A stretch of DNA of 64,000 bases from Pannonibacter phragmitetus_B (GCF_050510895.1 NZ_JBNINT010000001.1:3906001-3970000), one strand, 5' to 3'. Positions 49,635 to 59,912 are shown, counted from the stretch's first letter. The notes: generated from the letters alone by a model not told the origin. Numbers and translations: made by a program.

Positions 49635-50861
49635 TTGCGTTTCCGGATCAGGCATTGAGATGGGCCGCAGCCCCTGCTGCGGCCTTTCTGCGTTTCCGGC
49701 TGCATGCGCTGCGGGGCCTTGCCGCAGCAGTGTGCATCTGGGGAACTGGCGGGGCAGGGGCCATGACCTTCGACACCAAATTACCTCTGCAGCCCACCGG
49801 CTTTGAAAGCCTTCCGGGCTGGGCGCAGGACGGCCATCTGGCCGCCCTGCATGCTTTCCTCCGGTTCTGCTCCAGCGGCAAGCAGGGATTTGACGGCCCG
49901 AAAGCCTTGCAGCGCGCCCTGACGGCAGCCTGCGGCAAGGCACAGGGGAAGCACCGGCGACGGATGCGGCCGCCCGTGCCTTTTTGAACGGGAGTTCCGG
50001 CCCTTCCGCGTCGCCTCCGGAGGTTTCGTCACGGCCTATTTCGAGCCGGAGGTGCGCGGGTCGCGTCAGCCATCAGCCACCTATGCCACCCCGCTCTACC
50101 GGGCGCCGGAAGGTCTGACCCCATTACAACCGGAGACCACGCCGCAGAGCCTTGCCGGGTTCACACATGCCCTCAGCACGTCAAAAGGCCTCGCCGAAAT
50201 GCCTGACCGGGGCGCCATCATGGATGGGGCGCTCAAGGACCAAGGTCTGGAACTCGTTTGGCTGGCCGATCCGATTGATGCCTATTTCGTCCATGTTCAG
50301 GGCTCCACCCGCATCCGCCTGGAAGATGGATCAGTGATGCGGGCGGGCTATGCAGGCAAGACAGGACACCCCTACACCGCCATCGGAAAGGTCCTGGTGG
50401 ACGCTGGCGAAGGCACGCCGGAAGACTTCACCATGCAGGGCCTGCGCGCCTGGCTGATGGCCAATCCGGAGCGGATGGATGGACTTTTCCGCCGCAACCG
50501 CTCCTTCATCTTCTTCCGTGAGGTGACCGAAGTGGGGCCGGAGCTTGGCCCAATCGGCGCGGCAAATCTGCCGCTGGTGCCCGGCAGAAGCCTTGCCGTT
50601 GACCCCAGGTTTCACAGCTACGGACTGCCGGTCTTTGTCGGAGCGGATCTGTCAGGCGCCGGTCTTTCGCAGCCGCACTGGCAACGGCTGATGATCGCCG
50701 ATGACACAGGATCGGCCATCCGCGGGGCCGCGCGCGGCGACATTTTCATGGGCTCGGGCGATGCAGCAGGGGCTGCCGCCGGAGCGGTGCGCCACAAGGC
50801 CACTTTCACAATTCTGCTGCCGCGTGTCCTGACGCCGCAATCGCCGGGGCAAGGGTCATGA
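49631..50861 (+). CDS. mltA: Membrane-bound lytic murein transglycosylase A (MltA), two frame breaks
   Basis: Murein hydrolase of the MltA family, about 410 residues after repair. A signal-like N-terminus (LRGLAAAVCIWGTGGAGAM) precedes the enzyme domain with FVTAYFEPEVRGSRQPSA, PYTAIGKVLVDAGE and FIFFREV. The 3D domain follows: ADDTGSAIRGAARGDIFMGS, with the conserved Asp. Bases are missing near 49945-49950 and in the T5 run 49981-49985. Repair gives AFFEREFRPFRVASGGFVTA. ATG 49631 overlaps the timA stop and the TGA overlaps the smr ATG, so the three genes are coupled. Confidence 0.88.
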
Positions 50862-51475
50862 GCGGACGGCGGGGACGCAAGGATCTTTCCACGGAGGACA
50901 GGCAGATCTGGTCGAAGGTGGCGGCAACGCTGACGCCGCTCAAGACCACGCGCCCGCTGGAACCAGAGCCGGACCTGGAGCATGAGCTGAGCCTTGCCGA
51001 GGAAATGGCGCGCGCCGGGATCGCCATGACCCACGCCGGGCAGGACGCAGGCACCCCGGAGACGGCGATTCGCTCCCCGGCTCAACCGAAGGGCCCGCCG
51101 CCGCTGGCACCGCTGGAGCGGCGCGTGCGGCAGAAGCTGGTGCGCGGCATCCGCAGTTTCGACGCCCGCATCGATCTGCATGGGATGACCCAGCATGAGG
51201 CGCATGACCAATTGCGCGGCTTCCTGCATGTGGCCTATCAACGCGGCCATGTGATCGTGCTCGTCATCACTGGCAAGGGCGGGCGAAGCGGCCGCGATTC
51301 CGGCTCCGGGCACGGCGCACCCTACATGGACGAGCGCGGCATCCTGCGCCGTGTCGTGCCGCAATGGCTTGCCATGGCGGATCTGCGGCATATCGTTCTT
51401 GGGTTCGAGGAAGCGCATTTGACCCACGGCGGGTCCGGCGCACTCTATGTGCGCCTGCGCAAGCGCAAGGTGTGA
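50858..51475 (+). CDS. Smr-domain protein
   Basis: A 205-residue protein with a C-terminal Smr (small MutS-related) domain: ARIDLHGMTQHEAHDQL at about residue 105, then VLVITGKGGRSG and RVVPQWLAMADLRHIVLGFE. The D-x-H-G and T-G-x-G motifs are kept, the residues linked to nuclease activity in the family. Residues 1-90 are basic and low-complexity. ATG overlaps the mltA stop. Alphaproteobacterial homologues usually follow mltA. Target nucleic acid unknown. Confidence 0.88.
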   Translation: MSGRRGRKDLSTEDRQIWSKVAATLTPLKTTRPLEPEPDLEHELSLAEEMARAGIAMTHAGQDAGTPETAIRSPAQPKGPPPLAPLERRVRQKLVRGIRSFDARIDLHGMTQHEAHDQLRGFLHVAYQRGHVIVLVITGKGGRSGRDSGSGHGAPYMDERGILRRVVPQWLAMADLRHIVLGFEEAHLTHGGSGALYVRLRKRKV

Positions 51476-51511
51476 TGGACGGGCAGGGCCAAAACAGGGG
51501 CAAGAGATGGC

Positions 51512-51883
51512 ATGACACCGCTGGGAGCCAAAATCAGGGAAATGAGGGCCAAGCGTGGCATCTCGCTGAAGGAAATGGCAGCGGGCCTTGCCGTGTCCAG
51601 TGCCTATCTCTCGGCGCTGGAGCATGGCAAGCGCGGCAAGCCGACCTGGTTTCTGGTTCAGCGAATCATAACGTTTTTCAATGTCATCTGGGATGAAGCA
51701 GAGGAAATCCAGCGTCTGGCGGAGATTTCCGACCCAAAGGTGACAATCGACACCTCCGGGCTGGACCCGAAGGCGACGGAGTTCACCAATCTTCTGGCGC
51801 GCAAGATCGAGGGACTGTCCCCGGACTCTCTCGACCACCTGCTGCACCAGCTCAGGGTCGTCGCCGCCAGAGATGGTGTCTGA
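51512..51883 (+). CDS. XRE-family transcriptional regulator
   Basis: A 123-residue protein with an N-terminal Cro/C1-type helix-turn-helix (about residues 5-60): LGAKIREMRAKRGISLKEMA followed by AVSSAYLSALEHGKRGKPTW. The remaining 60 residues are acidic and probably dimerise. It sits 36 bases after smr. Target genes are unknown, and no duplicated operator stands out upstream. The next gene glnD starts about 127 bases later. Confidence 0.85.
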   Translation: MTPLGAKIREMRAKRGISLKEMAAGLAVSSAYLSALEHGKRGKPTWFLVQRIITFFNVIWDEAEEIQRLAEISDPKVTIDTSGLDPKATEFTNLLARKIEGLSPDSLDHLLHQLRVVAARDGV

Positions 51884-52010
51884 CAGACAGGTCGTGCCTT
51901 ATTTCAGGACCTGCACAGTTTAGAGGCTTTCAGGGCGCGTTGGAGCGATATAGGGTCCGGCGCGGCGCAGGCCTGCAGCAATGCGGCGGGCCCGGACAGG
52001 ACGACCAGAC

Positions 52011-54830
52011 ATGAAGCTTCCCGCAGCAGACCTGAATGAACTTATTGATGCCATTGCCCTGCGTGAAAGGCTGACGGCCCTGACCGCGCCTCATGACGGC
52101 AAGGGAACGGATCTGAAGGTGCGCGCCGCCGTTCTGGGGGAATTGAAGGCAGCCTACAAGACTGGCCGCGATCTGGCGCAGGAAGGCCTGAAGCGCGATG
52201 GCAGCGGCCTTGCCTGCGCCCAGCGCCTGAGCCACCTGCAGGATGAGCTGATCCGCGTCATCTATGATTTTGCGCTCTGCCATGTCTACCAGATCAAGAA
52301 CCCCTCTGCCGCCGAACGCATGGCCGTTGTGGCGGTGGGCGGCTACGGGCGCGGCACGCTGGCACCGGGCTCTGACATCGATCTGCTGTTCCTGCTGCCC
52401 TACAAGCAGACCCCCTGGGGCGAGCAGGTGGTGGAATATATCCTCTACATGCTGTGGGATCTTGGCTTCAAGGTTGGCCACGCCACCCGCAACATCGACG
52501 AATGCATCCGCCTCGCCCGGCAGGACATGACGATCCGCACAGCCATTCTGGAAGCCCGCTTCGTCTGGGGTGAGGAGCCGCTGTTCGAGGACCTGCAGAC
52601 CCGTTTCGATGCGGAAGTCGTGGCCGGGACCAGCTCCGAATTCATCGCAGCCAAACTGGCAGAGCGCGACGACCGCCACAAACGGCAGGGTACCTCGCGC
52701 TATCTGGTCGAGCCGAATATCAAGGAAGGCAAGGGCGGCCTGCGCGACCTGAACACCCTGTTCTGGATCGCCAAGTATCACTACCGTGTGCGTACCCAGT
52801 CCGATCTGGTGTCGCAGGGCGTGCTGTCCCGGGCCGAATATAACCGCTTCGTCAAATGCGAGGATTTCCTGTGGGCAGTGCGCTGCCACGTGCATTTCCT
52901 CACCGGACGGCCGGAAGAGCGCCTTTCCTTTGATCTTCAGCGGGAAATCGCCATCCGCCTCGGCTACACTCAGCATCCCGGCCAGAAGGATGTGGAGCGC
53001 TTCATGAAGCACTACTTCCTTGTGGCCAAGGATGTGGGCGACCTGACGCGCATCTTCTGCTCGGCGCTGGAAGACCAGCACGTGAAGAAACCCCATGGCT
53101 CAGGCATCGGCGGGCTGATGCTGCGCCTGCGCGGTGGGCGCGGCAGCAATGTCCAGCCGATCCGCGAAGCACCCGGTTTCGTCGTCGAGAACGGACGCAT
53201 CAACGCCGCATCAGATACCGTGTTCAAGGATGATCCGGTCAATCTGATCCGCGTGTTTCAGGTGGCGGACAGGCTGGAACACCATCTCCATCCAGAGCTG
53301 ATGAAGCGCATCCACCGCTCCTTGTCGCTGATCAACGGTGCCTTGCGTGACAATCCGGAAGCCAACCGGCTGTTCCTCTCCATCCTCACCTCCCGCAACC
53401 ACCCGGAAGAAACCCTGCGTGCTATGAACGAGGCAGGCGTGCTGGGCCGCTTCGTGCCGGATTTCGGCAAGGTGGTGGCGATGATGCAGTTCAACATGTA
53501 CCACCACTATACGGTGGACGAGCATCTGATCCGCTCCATCGGCGTGCTGGCCGAAATCGAACGCGGCGATGCAGGGGAGGGCAATCCGCTCTCAACCCAA
53601 CTGATCAAGACCATCCAGAACCGGAAGGTTCTCTATGTGGCGATGTTCCTGCATGACATTGCCAAGGGCCGGCCGGAGGATCATTCCATCGCCGGCGCGC
53701 GTATTGCGCGCAAGATCTGCCCGCGCTTCGGCCTCAGTGCTTCCGAGACCGATACGGTCGCCTGGCTGGTGGAGCATCATCTCGACATGAGCACCTATGC
53801 CCAATCGCGGGATCTCTCCGACCGCAAGACCATCGCCGACTTTGCCCATATCGTGCAGAGCATGGAGCGTCTGAAGCTGCTGCTGATCCTGACAGTGGCC
53901 GACATCCGCGCCGTGGGGCCGGGTGTCTTCAACGGCTGGAAAGGCCAGCTGCTGCGCACGCTCTATTACGAATGCGAACCGCTACTGACCGGCGGTCACA
54001 GCCAGCTGAGCCGCAAGGAGCGGGTGGCCGATGCGAAGGCACGGCTGGAAGAGAAGCTGTCGTCCTGGCCGGAAGCTGCTCGCCAGGACTACGTGGCACG
54101 GCATTACCCGGCCTACTGGCTGCGCACCGAACCGGAGCGCACGCTCGCCCACGCCGAGCTGATCTACAATGCCGACCTCAAGCATGAGCGATTTGCCGCC
54201 GCCGTCACCACGCGCGCTTTCGAGGGCGTGACTGAAATCACCCTTCTGGCGCCGGACCATCCGCGCCTTCTGTCTTCCATTGCAGGCGCCTGCTTCGTGA
54301 CGGGCGCGAATATCGTCGACGCCCAGATCGACACGACGACCGATGGCTTTGCGCTCGACACGATTTTCGTCAGCCGCGAGTTGCCAGATGATGCGGATGA
54401 AAGGCGGCGGGGCGAGCGGATCACCGATCTCATTCTCAAGACGCTGCGCGGCGAGGCTCCCCTTCCCGAGCACGTGAGCAAGAAGACGGCGGTGAAGGGC
54501 CGGATGAAGGCTTTCCGCATCAATGCGGATGTGATCGTCAACAACTCGTCCTCAGACAATTACACCATCATCGAGGTGAGCGGTCTCGACCGGCCAGGCC
54601 TTTTGTATGACCTCACACGCGCCATGGCGACGCTGAACCTCAACATCGGCTCGGCGCACATTTCCACCTTCGGCGAGCGGGTGGTAGACGTGTTCTATGT
54701 CACGGACCTGACAGGGCAGAAAATCTCCAACGTTGCCCGGCAGGATGTGATCCGCGAGCGGCTGGCGCAGGCGGTTGACGGCAAGCTTGAAACAAACTCC
54801 GGGGTGGCGACACTGGTGACCCAATCCTGA
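52011..54830 (+). CDS. glnD: Bifunctional uridylyltransferase/uridylyl-removing enzyme GlnD
   Basis: Complete 939-residue sensor of nitrogen status that adds or removes UMP on PII. The nucleotidyltransferase has VGGYGRGTLAPGSDIDLLFL (G-G...D-x-D). The central HD domain shows FLHDIAKGRPEDHS and VEHHLDMSTYAQSRDLSD. Two C-terminal ACT domains begin near ALTEITLLAPDHP-like sequence (VTEITLLAPDHPRLLSSIAG) and NYTIIEVSGLDRPGLLYDLT; they bind glutamine. Start ATG 52011 (MKLPAAD); ATG 51981 in frame is less likely. No frame break in 2.8 kb, unlike its neighbours. Precedes murJ by 22 bases. Confidence 0.96.
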   Translation: MKLPAADLNELIDAIALRERLTALTAPHDGKGTDLKVRAAVLGELKAAYKTGRDLAQEGLKRDGSGLACAQRLSHLQDELIRVIYDFALCHVYQIKNPSAAERMAVVAVGGYGRGTLAPGSDIDLLFLLPYKQTPWGEQVVEYILYMLWDLGFKVGHATRNIDECIRLARQDMTIRTAILEARFVWGEEPLFEDLQTRFDAEVVAGTSSEFIAAKLAERDDRHKRQGTSRYLVEPNIKEGKGGLRDLNTLFWIAKYHYRVRTQSDLVSQGVLSRAEYNRFVKCEDFLWAVRCHVHFLTGRPEERLSFDLQREIAIRLGYTQHPGQKDVERFMKHYFLVAKDVGDLTRIFCSALEDQHVKKPHGSGIGGLMLRLRGGRGSNVQPIREAPGFVVENGRINAASDTVFKDDPVNLIRVFQVADRLEHHLHPELMKRIHRSLSLINGALRDNPEANRLFLSILTSRNHPEETLRAMNEAGVLGRFVPDFGKVVAMMQFNMYHHYTVDEHLIRSIGVLAEIERGDAGEGNPLSTQLIKTIQNRKVLYVAMFLHDIAKGRPEDHSIAGARIARKICPRFGLSASETDTVAWLVEHHLDMSTYAQSRDLSDRKTIADFAHIVQSMERLKLLLILTVADIRAVGPGVFNGWKGQLLRTLYYECEPLLTGGHSQLSRKERVADAKARLEEKLSSWPEAARQDYVARHYPAYWLRTEPERTLAHAELIYNADLKHERFAAAVTTRAFEGVTEITLLAPDHPRLLSSIAGACFVTGANIVDAQIDTTTDGFALDTIFVSRELPDDADERRRGERITDLILKTLRGEAPLPEHVSKKTAVKGRMKAFRINADVIVNNSSSDNYTIIEVSGLDRPGLLYDLTRAMATLNLNIGSAHISTFGERVVDVFYVTDLTGQKISNVARQDVIRERLAQAVDGKLETNSGVATLVTQS

Positions 54831-54852
54831 CAGGCAGGCGGACCCACTCTCC

Positions 54853-56462
54853 ATGAGTATGCTGCGGAATTTTGCCACTGTCGGCGGCGCCACCCTCGCC
54901 AGCCGCCTGATGGGCTTTGCACGCGACGCCATGCTGGCCGCTGTCGTTGGCACCGGGCCGGTGGCGGACGCCTTTGTGGTCGCCTTCCGCCTGCCCAATC
55001 TGTTCCGCCGCCTTTTTGCAGAAGGCGCCTTCAATTCTGCCTTCGTGCCGCTCTTTGGCCGGACGCTGGAGGAAGAGGGCGAGGAAGCGGCGCGCCGGGT
55101 GGCGGGCGAAATTGCCGCCGCCCTGTTCTGGACGCTTGTGGCGCTGACGGCGCTGGCGCAGCTTTTCATGCCGGTGGTCGTCTGGGTACTTGCGCCGGGC
55201 TTTCTGGCAGAGCCGGAGAAGTTTGACCTCACCGTGCTGATGTCGCGGATCGCCTTCCCCTATCTGCTGTTCATGTCCATGCTGGCCTTTGCCGCCGGCA
55301 TTCTCAACACCTACCACCGCTTTGCGGCAGCAGCTGTCGCTCCTGTGGTTCTGAATGTGGTGATGTGTGGCGTCCTCGCAGCCATTGCGTTTGCCGGTAT
55401 TTCTGATGAGCAAACCCTGGCCCTGGCTCTCAGCGGCGGCGTTGCCGTGGCAGGCATCGTACAGCTTGCCTTCGTGCTGACAGGACTGAGACGCCTCGGC
55501 TTTCACGTGCCGGTGCTGCGCCCGCGCCTGACCCCGGCCGTCCGGCGGCTGGCCCTGCTTGGCGTGCCGGGGGTGATTGCGGGCGGCATCACCCAGATCA
55601 ACATCGTTGTCGGTCAAGTGATCGCCTCTGGCGAGGCCAGCGCCAATGCACTGCTCTACTATGCAGACCGGCTCTACCAGCTCCCGCTGGGTGTCATAGG
55701 CATCGCGGTAGGTGTCGTGCTGCTGCCCAGCCTGACGCGGCAGCTGCGGTCCGGCCAGGGTGCGGCCTTCCGCCAGACGCTGAACGGAGCGATGGAATTT
55801 TCTCTAGCCCTGACGCTGCCTGCTTCAGTGGCGCTGGTGCTGATCCCGCAGGAAATCGTCTCGGTGCTGTTCCAGCGCGGTGCTTTCGGCCAGGAGGCCG
55901 TGGCAGGCACTGCGCTGGCGCTGGCCGCCTTTGCCTGGGGTCTGCCTGCCTTTGTGCTGCACAAGGTGTTTGCCCCCGGCTTTTTGCCCGCGAGGACATG
56001 CGCACCCCCATGTGGTGCGCAGGCATCAGCGCCGTCATCAACCTTGTCCTGTCGCTGCTGCTGTTCCCTGAGTTCCGCCATACGGGCATTGCGGCGGCGA
56101 CAAGCATCTCTGGCTGGGTCAACACCGCACTGCTCGGTCTTGCCCTGTGGCGCAGCGGCTATTTCGTGCCGGACCGGCTGGTGCTGCGCAAGGTGGCGCT
56201 GCTGTTCCTCGCCAGCCTGCTGATGGGCGCAGCGGTGGAACTCCTGTCCGGGCCGCTTGCTCCGCTGCTGACCAGCGGCCACCTCTCCGTCCGGCTAATG
56301 GGGCTTTTGCTGCTGACGGGATCCGGAATGGCCATCTTCGCGCTTTTTGCGCAGATCACCGGCGGGGCTGACCTCATCGGCTTCACCCGCCGTCTGCGCA
56401 AGGGCCGGGAGAACGGTGATGGGGACAAACGCGATTCCATGCCCGGCTTCATGTCGGATTGA
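54853..56462 (+). CDS. murJ: Lipid II flippase MurJ, frame broken
   Basis: Canonical MurJ/MviN, about 536 residues after repair, with about 14 membrane segments. MSMLRNFATVGGATLASRLM and GFARDAMLAAVVGTGPVADA are the family start; FRLPNLFRRLFAEGAFNSAF contains the essential basic patch. One base is missing at the T5 run 55981-55985; repair joins HKVFAPGF to FAREDMRTPMWCAGISA. It moves lipid II to the periplasm and is essential in most bacteria, so the break is very probably an error. Placed between glnD and trpS, the standard alphaproteobacterial order. Confidence 0.95.
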
Positions 56463-56572
56463 TGCTCCCGCTCACCGCTTGCCTTGCTGCCAGCGGTTCG
56501 CCATAAGAACAGCGGCATTCTGCCTTCCCATTACCGGGCCCTTCCAACCGGCCAACTCTCAGGGACTTGATC

Positions 56573-57652
56573 ATGACGGCTTTCCAGCCCCGCTGCTTTT
56601 CTGGTGTCCAGCCAACCGGCAATCTCCATCTCGGCAATTATCTGGGCGCCGTTTCCCGCTGGGTGCCGCTGCAGGACCAGATGCCGTCGATCTTCTGTGT
56701 TGTGGACATGCACGCGATCACCGCAGGCTTTCCTGACGCAAAGGAGCTGATGAGCGCGACCCGTGAGGTGACTGCTGCCTACATCGCCGCTGGCATCGAT
56801 CCGAAGCGTTCCATCATCTTCAACCAGAGCCAGGTTAAGGAACACGCGGAACTGGCGTGGATCTTCAACTGCGTGGCCCGCATGGGCTGGCTGAACCGGA
56901 TGACCCAGTTCAAGGACAAGGCGGGCAAGAACAGCGAGAACGCCTCCGTTGGCCTGTTCGCCTATCCGAACCTGATGGCCGCCGACATTCTGGCCTACCG
57001 CGCCACCCACGTGCCGGTGGGCGATGACCAGAAGCAGCATCTGGAGCTGACCCGCGATATCGCGCAGAAGTTCAACAATGACTTCGCAGAGCGCATCAAG
57101 GAGCTGGGCATCGGCGTGCCGAACCCGACGCCCTCGCCGGAAGTGCCGGACGAGCTCTATCTACCGCTGCCTGAGCCGATGATTGCCGGCCCCGCCACCC
57201 GCATCATGAGCCTGCGCGATGGCACCAAGAAGATGTCCAAGTCGGACCCGTCCGACCTGTCGCGTATCAACCTCGCCGACGATGCAGACGCCATCTCCAA
57301 GAAGGTGAAGAAAGCCAAAACCGATCCCGAGCCGCTGCCGAGCGAAGTGGAAGGCCTCAAGGGCCGCCCCGAGGCGGACAATCTCGTTGGCATCTTTGCA
57401 GCTCTGGCAGGCAAGACGAAGGAAGAGGTCATCCGCGACTACGGCGGGCAGCCCTTCTCCGTCTTCAAGCCGGCGCTGGCAGATCTTGCCGTCGACAAGC
57501 TGGCGCCGCTTTCGGGCGAAATGCGCCGCCTGATGGCCGATCCGGCCGAAATCGACAAAGTGCTGAAGGCAGGCGCGGAAAGCGCTTCGGCGATTGCCGA
57601 ACCGGTGCTGCGCGACATGCGCAAGATCATCGGCTTCCTCGACGTGCGCTGA
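56573..57652 (+). CDS. trpS: Tryptophanyl-tRNA synthetase
   Basis: Complete 359-residue class I synthetase. SGVQPTGNLHLGNYLGAVSR holds the HIGH-equivalent (HLGN) and DGTKKMSKSDPSDLSRINL the KMSKS loop. IFCVVDMHAITAGFPD and GDDQKQHLELTRDIAQKFN form the tryptophan-binding region. Start ATG 56573 (MTAFQPR); TTG at 56567 is in frame but weaker. Intact frame. Followed after 17 bases by ybaB. Confidence 0.96.
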   Translation: MTAFQPRCFSGVQPTGNLHLGNYLGAVSRWVPLQDQMPSIFCVVDMHAITAGFPDAKELMSATREVTAAYIAAGIDPKRSIIFNQSQVKEHAELAWIFNCVARMGWLNRMTQFKDKAGKNSENASVGLFAYPNLMAADILAYRATHVPVGDDQKQHLELTRDIAQKFNNDFAERIKELGIGVPNPTPSPEVPDELYLPLPEPMIAGPATRIMSLRDGTKKMSKSDPSDLSRINLADDADAISKKVKKAKTDPEPLPSEVEGLKGRPEADNLVGIFAALAGKTKEEVIRDYGGQPFSVFKPALADLAVDKLAPLSGEMRRLMADPAEIDKVLKAGAESASAIAEPVLRDMRKIIGFLDVR

Positions 57653-57669
57653 GCCAAAAGGAGATACCC

Positions 57670-57990
57670 ATGGACTTTCTCAAGATGATGAAACAGGCCA
57701 AGCAGATGCAGGAGAAGATGGGCTCCCTGCAGGAAAGCCTGGCCGCCGTTGAAGTGACCGGCAGCGCTGGCGCCGGTCTTGTCACCGTCACCTTGTCCGG
57801 CAAGGGCGAGATGAAGGGCCTGAAGATCGATCCGTCTCTAGCCAAGGAAGACGAGGTGGAAATCCTCGAAGACCTGATCCTTGCGGCCCATAATGATGCC
57901 AAGGCCAAGGCCGAGGCCATGATGGCGGAGAAGACGCAGGAACTCATGAGCGGCATGGGCTTGCCCGCTGGCTTCAAGCTGCCGTTCTGA
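57670..57990 (+). CDS. ybaB: Nucleoid-associated protein YbaB/EbfC
   Basis: A 106-residue DNA-binding protein: MDFLKMMKQAKQMQEKMGSL forms the first coiled-coil helix, then VEVTGSAGAGLVTVTLSGKG and EILEDLILAAHNDAKAKAEA. Ends in the alphaproteobacterial GLPAGFKLPF tail. Usually found between dnaX and recR; here trpS replaces dnaX and a 150-base repeat separates it from recR. AAGGAGAT ribosome site 7 bases before the ATG. Confidence 0.93.
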   Translation: MDFLKMMKQAKQMQEKMGSLQESLAAVEVTGSAGAGLVTVTLSGKGEMKGLKIDPSLAKEDEVEILEDLILAAHNDAKAKAEAMMAEKTQELMSGMGLPAGFKLPF

Positions 57991-58050
57991 GAGAATGGGG
58001 CCGGAGTTGTCTCCGGCTGTAAGAGAAGAGGAAGCTACTTTCCTTTGGCC

Positions 58051-58205
58051 GCAGCGCCCCTCTCCCCCTTGAGGGGGAGATGTCTGCGTCAGCAGACAGA
58101 GGGGGTAGCAGCGCTTGAGCAAGGCAGGACCTCTCTTACGAGCAGACAGTCAGTTACCCCCTCTGCCCCCTACCGGGGGCATCTCCCCCTCAAGGGGGAG
58201 AGGGG
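58051..58205. repeat. Long palindromic intergenic repeat, copy B
   Basis: About 155 bases between ybaB and recR, very similar to 34747-34897 at both ends. Left end CCCTCTCCCCCTTGAGGGGG then GAGATGTCTGCGTCAGCAGA; right end GGGGGCATCTCCCCCTCAAG then GGGGGAGAGG. The middle 40 bases differ between the copies. Confidence 0.85.
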
Positions 58206-58301
58206 TGTCCTAGTCAACGGCTTGTATCTGCGGGCACTTGCCTGCAAACAGAAGAACGGCAGTTTCTGACCAGCGTCAGCTGCGGATCACAAGGGGGCAG
58301 C

Positions 58302-58909
58302 ATGGCCAGCAGAAAGGTCGCAGGACCCGAGATTGAACGCCTGATCCAGCTTCTGGCGAAGCTGCCCGGCCTTGGGCCCCGTTCGGCACGCCGGGCGGCG
58401 CTGCATCTGATCAAGAAAAAGAACAACTGCTCGTGCCGCTTGCCTCCGCCATGGCCGTGGCCGTGGAGAAGGTCGGCGTCTGCTCGGTCTGCGGCACGGT
58501 CGATACCTCCGATCCTTGCGCCATCTGCTGCGATCCGGCCCGTGATGAGGGTCTGCTTGTCGTCGTTGAGGATGTGGCAGATCTCTGGGCGCTGGAACGG
58601 GCGGCAGCCCTCAACGCCCGCTATCACGTGCTTGGCGGCACCCTGTCCCCGCTGGATGGCGTCGGGCCGGAGGATCTCAATATCGCTTCGCTGGTGGAGC
58701 GGGTGAACCGGGGCGGCGTCCGCGAGGTGATTCTGGCCATCAGTGCCACAGTGGAAGGCCAGACGACAGCCCATTACGTCACCGGCGAGCTGGCCGCCTC
58801 CGGCGTCACGGTCTCGCGCCTCGCCCACGGCGTGCCGGTCGGTGGGGAACTGGATTATCTCGACGAGGGCACGCTGGCTCAGGCTCTGAAAGCCCGCACC
58901 CGTCTTTGA
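58302..58909 (+). CDS. recR: Recombination protein RecR, frame broken
   Basis: RecR, about 202 residues after repair, acting with RecF and RecO to load RecA. The helix-hairpin-helix is IQLLAKLPGLGPRSARRAAL, the zinc finger CSVCGTVDTSDPCAIC, the Toprim part starts LLVVVEDVADLWALERAAAL and later YHVLGGTLSPLDGVGPEDLN. One base is missing at the A5 run 58416-58420; repair gives HLIKKKEQLLVPLASAM. ATG 58302. Follows the repeat rather than ybaB directly. Confidence 0.93.
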
Positions 58910-58922
58910 TGCCCTTTTCGTT

Positions 58923-59651
58923 TCAGTGAGAGGGACCTGCCTCGTAGACGAGGAAAGAGCAGGGCATGGGACCAGTAAGGCGGAACACCTCTTGTGCCTG
59001 CGCAAAGCCTGCGGCACGGCCGAGCGACTTCCAGCCATCCAGCGTCTCGGGAAAATCGAAGCTGTTGATGTGCTGCCACATGTGGTCGAACTCATGCGGG
59101 GCGAGCACCGCCCAGGCCTGACGCAACTCTCCCGCCATGCGCGCCATGAAGGCATCGCGGGTCTGGCCGTCCGGCAAAACCGGCTCATAGACCGCAAGCA
59201 TGCCACCCTTGCTCAGAGCATTTCGGGCAAGGGCAAAAAGCTGGCGCTTTTCATCCTGAGGCAGATGATGAAGCGACAGGCCGCACCAGATCACATCCAC
59301 CGGTCCGCAGGTCTGTGACGACAGAGCGCTCAACATGTCGGTTTCCTCCAGCGTGACCGGGAAGGGGGCAGAGGCAAGGTTGTCGCGTGCCAGCGACAGA
59401 GCCATGGCCGACAGATCAATGCCGCGATAGGCAGAAACCGGGCAGCGGCTCAGCACACTACTTGTCACTGTGGCATCACCGCAGGCCAGCTCAAGAACGG
59501 AAAAGGGCGCCGAAAACCGGGCGGAAATCTCCCGCTCCAGCACTTCGGCCACCTCCACATGGCCGAAAAGACCGGAGCTGGTGAGCTTGCGGTAGATACC
59601 CCATTCAAAGCGGAAAAGATCCGCTGCGTTCTGCTTGCTGCTTGCCGGCAT
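58923..59651 (-). CDS. Class I SAM-dependent methyltransferase
   Basis: A 242-residue methyltransferase. Motif I is FSVLELACGDATVTSSVLSR (about residue 50), then YRGIDLSAMALSLARDN, a DVIWCGLSLHHL motif IV-like segment, and KGGMLAVYEPVLPDGQ. No clear family beyond methyltransferase 12/25 type, so the substrate is unknown. Start ATG 59651 (MPASSKQ) has GGGAGGAGAG directly upstream; the frame extends further but not plausibly. Its 3' end is 14 bases from the convergent recR stop. The upstream spacer 59652-59941 holds a repeat and a hairpin (listed separately). Confidence 0.8.
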   Translation of the reverse strand: MPASSKQNAADLFRFEWGIYRKLTSSGLFGHVEVAEVLEREISARFSAPFSVLELACGDATVTSSVLSRCPVSAYRGIDLSAMALSLARDNLASAPFPVTLEETDMLSALSSQTCGPVDVIWCGLSLHHLPQDEKRQLFALARNALSKGGMLAVYEPVLPDGQTRDAFMARMAGELRQAWAVLAPHEFDHMWQHINSFDFPETLDGWKSLGRAAGFAQAQEVFRLTGPMPCSFLVYEAGPSH

Positions 59652-59815
59652 GCTCTCCTCCCACGGAAATAGGCCGCAACCGTCCCGCATGGTACACCAA
59701 TTTACCCGGGTCACCAATGGACGCTGTTGCAACCTGAACTGTGAAATGCGGTTTGGGGTTCCTGTCTTGTGGCCGGTGCAGGCGGCGCTTATCTCTCGCC
59801 TGAAAGACCGTGATA

Positions 59816-59873
59816 CCAAGGCTTTCGATGCTGACGCATCACGCCTTGAAATTGCTCAGATGCCGTACGGGCT
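59816..59873. repeat. Dispersed intergenic repeat, copy 2
   Basis: Second copy of the repeat at 25209-25267. The segment 59827-59850 is identical and 59851-59873 mostly so. Here it lies upstream of a CysZ/EI24-like gene rather than downstream of an esterase gene. Confidence 0.6.
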
Positions 59874-59875
59874 CG

Positions 59876-59912
59876 ACCAGCTCTCGACGAGCCGGGCTCA
59901 TCGAGAGCTGGT
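59876..59912. promoter_or_regulatory. Strong hairpin 30 bases upstream of the CysZ/EI24-like gene
   Basis: ACCAGCTCTCGA (59876-59887) and TCGAGAGCTGGT (59901-59912) form a perfect 12-base stem with a 13-base loop. No T-tract follows, so it could be an operator, an attenuator or a transcript-processing signal. Confidence 0.5.

Noticed and set aside
51930..53096. Long minus-strand open frame opposite glnD
   Set aside because: Antisense shadow of the nucleotidyltransferase and HD domains.
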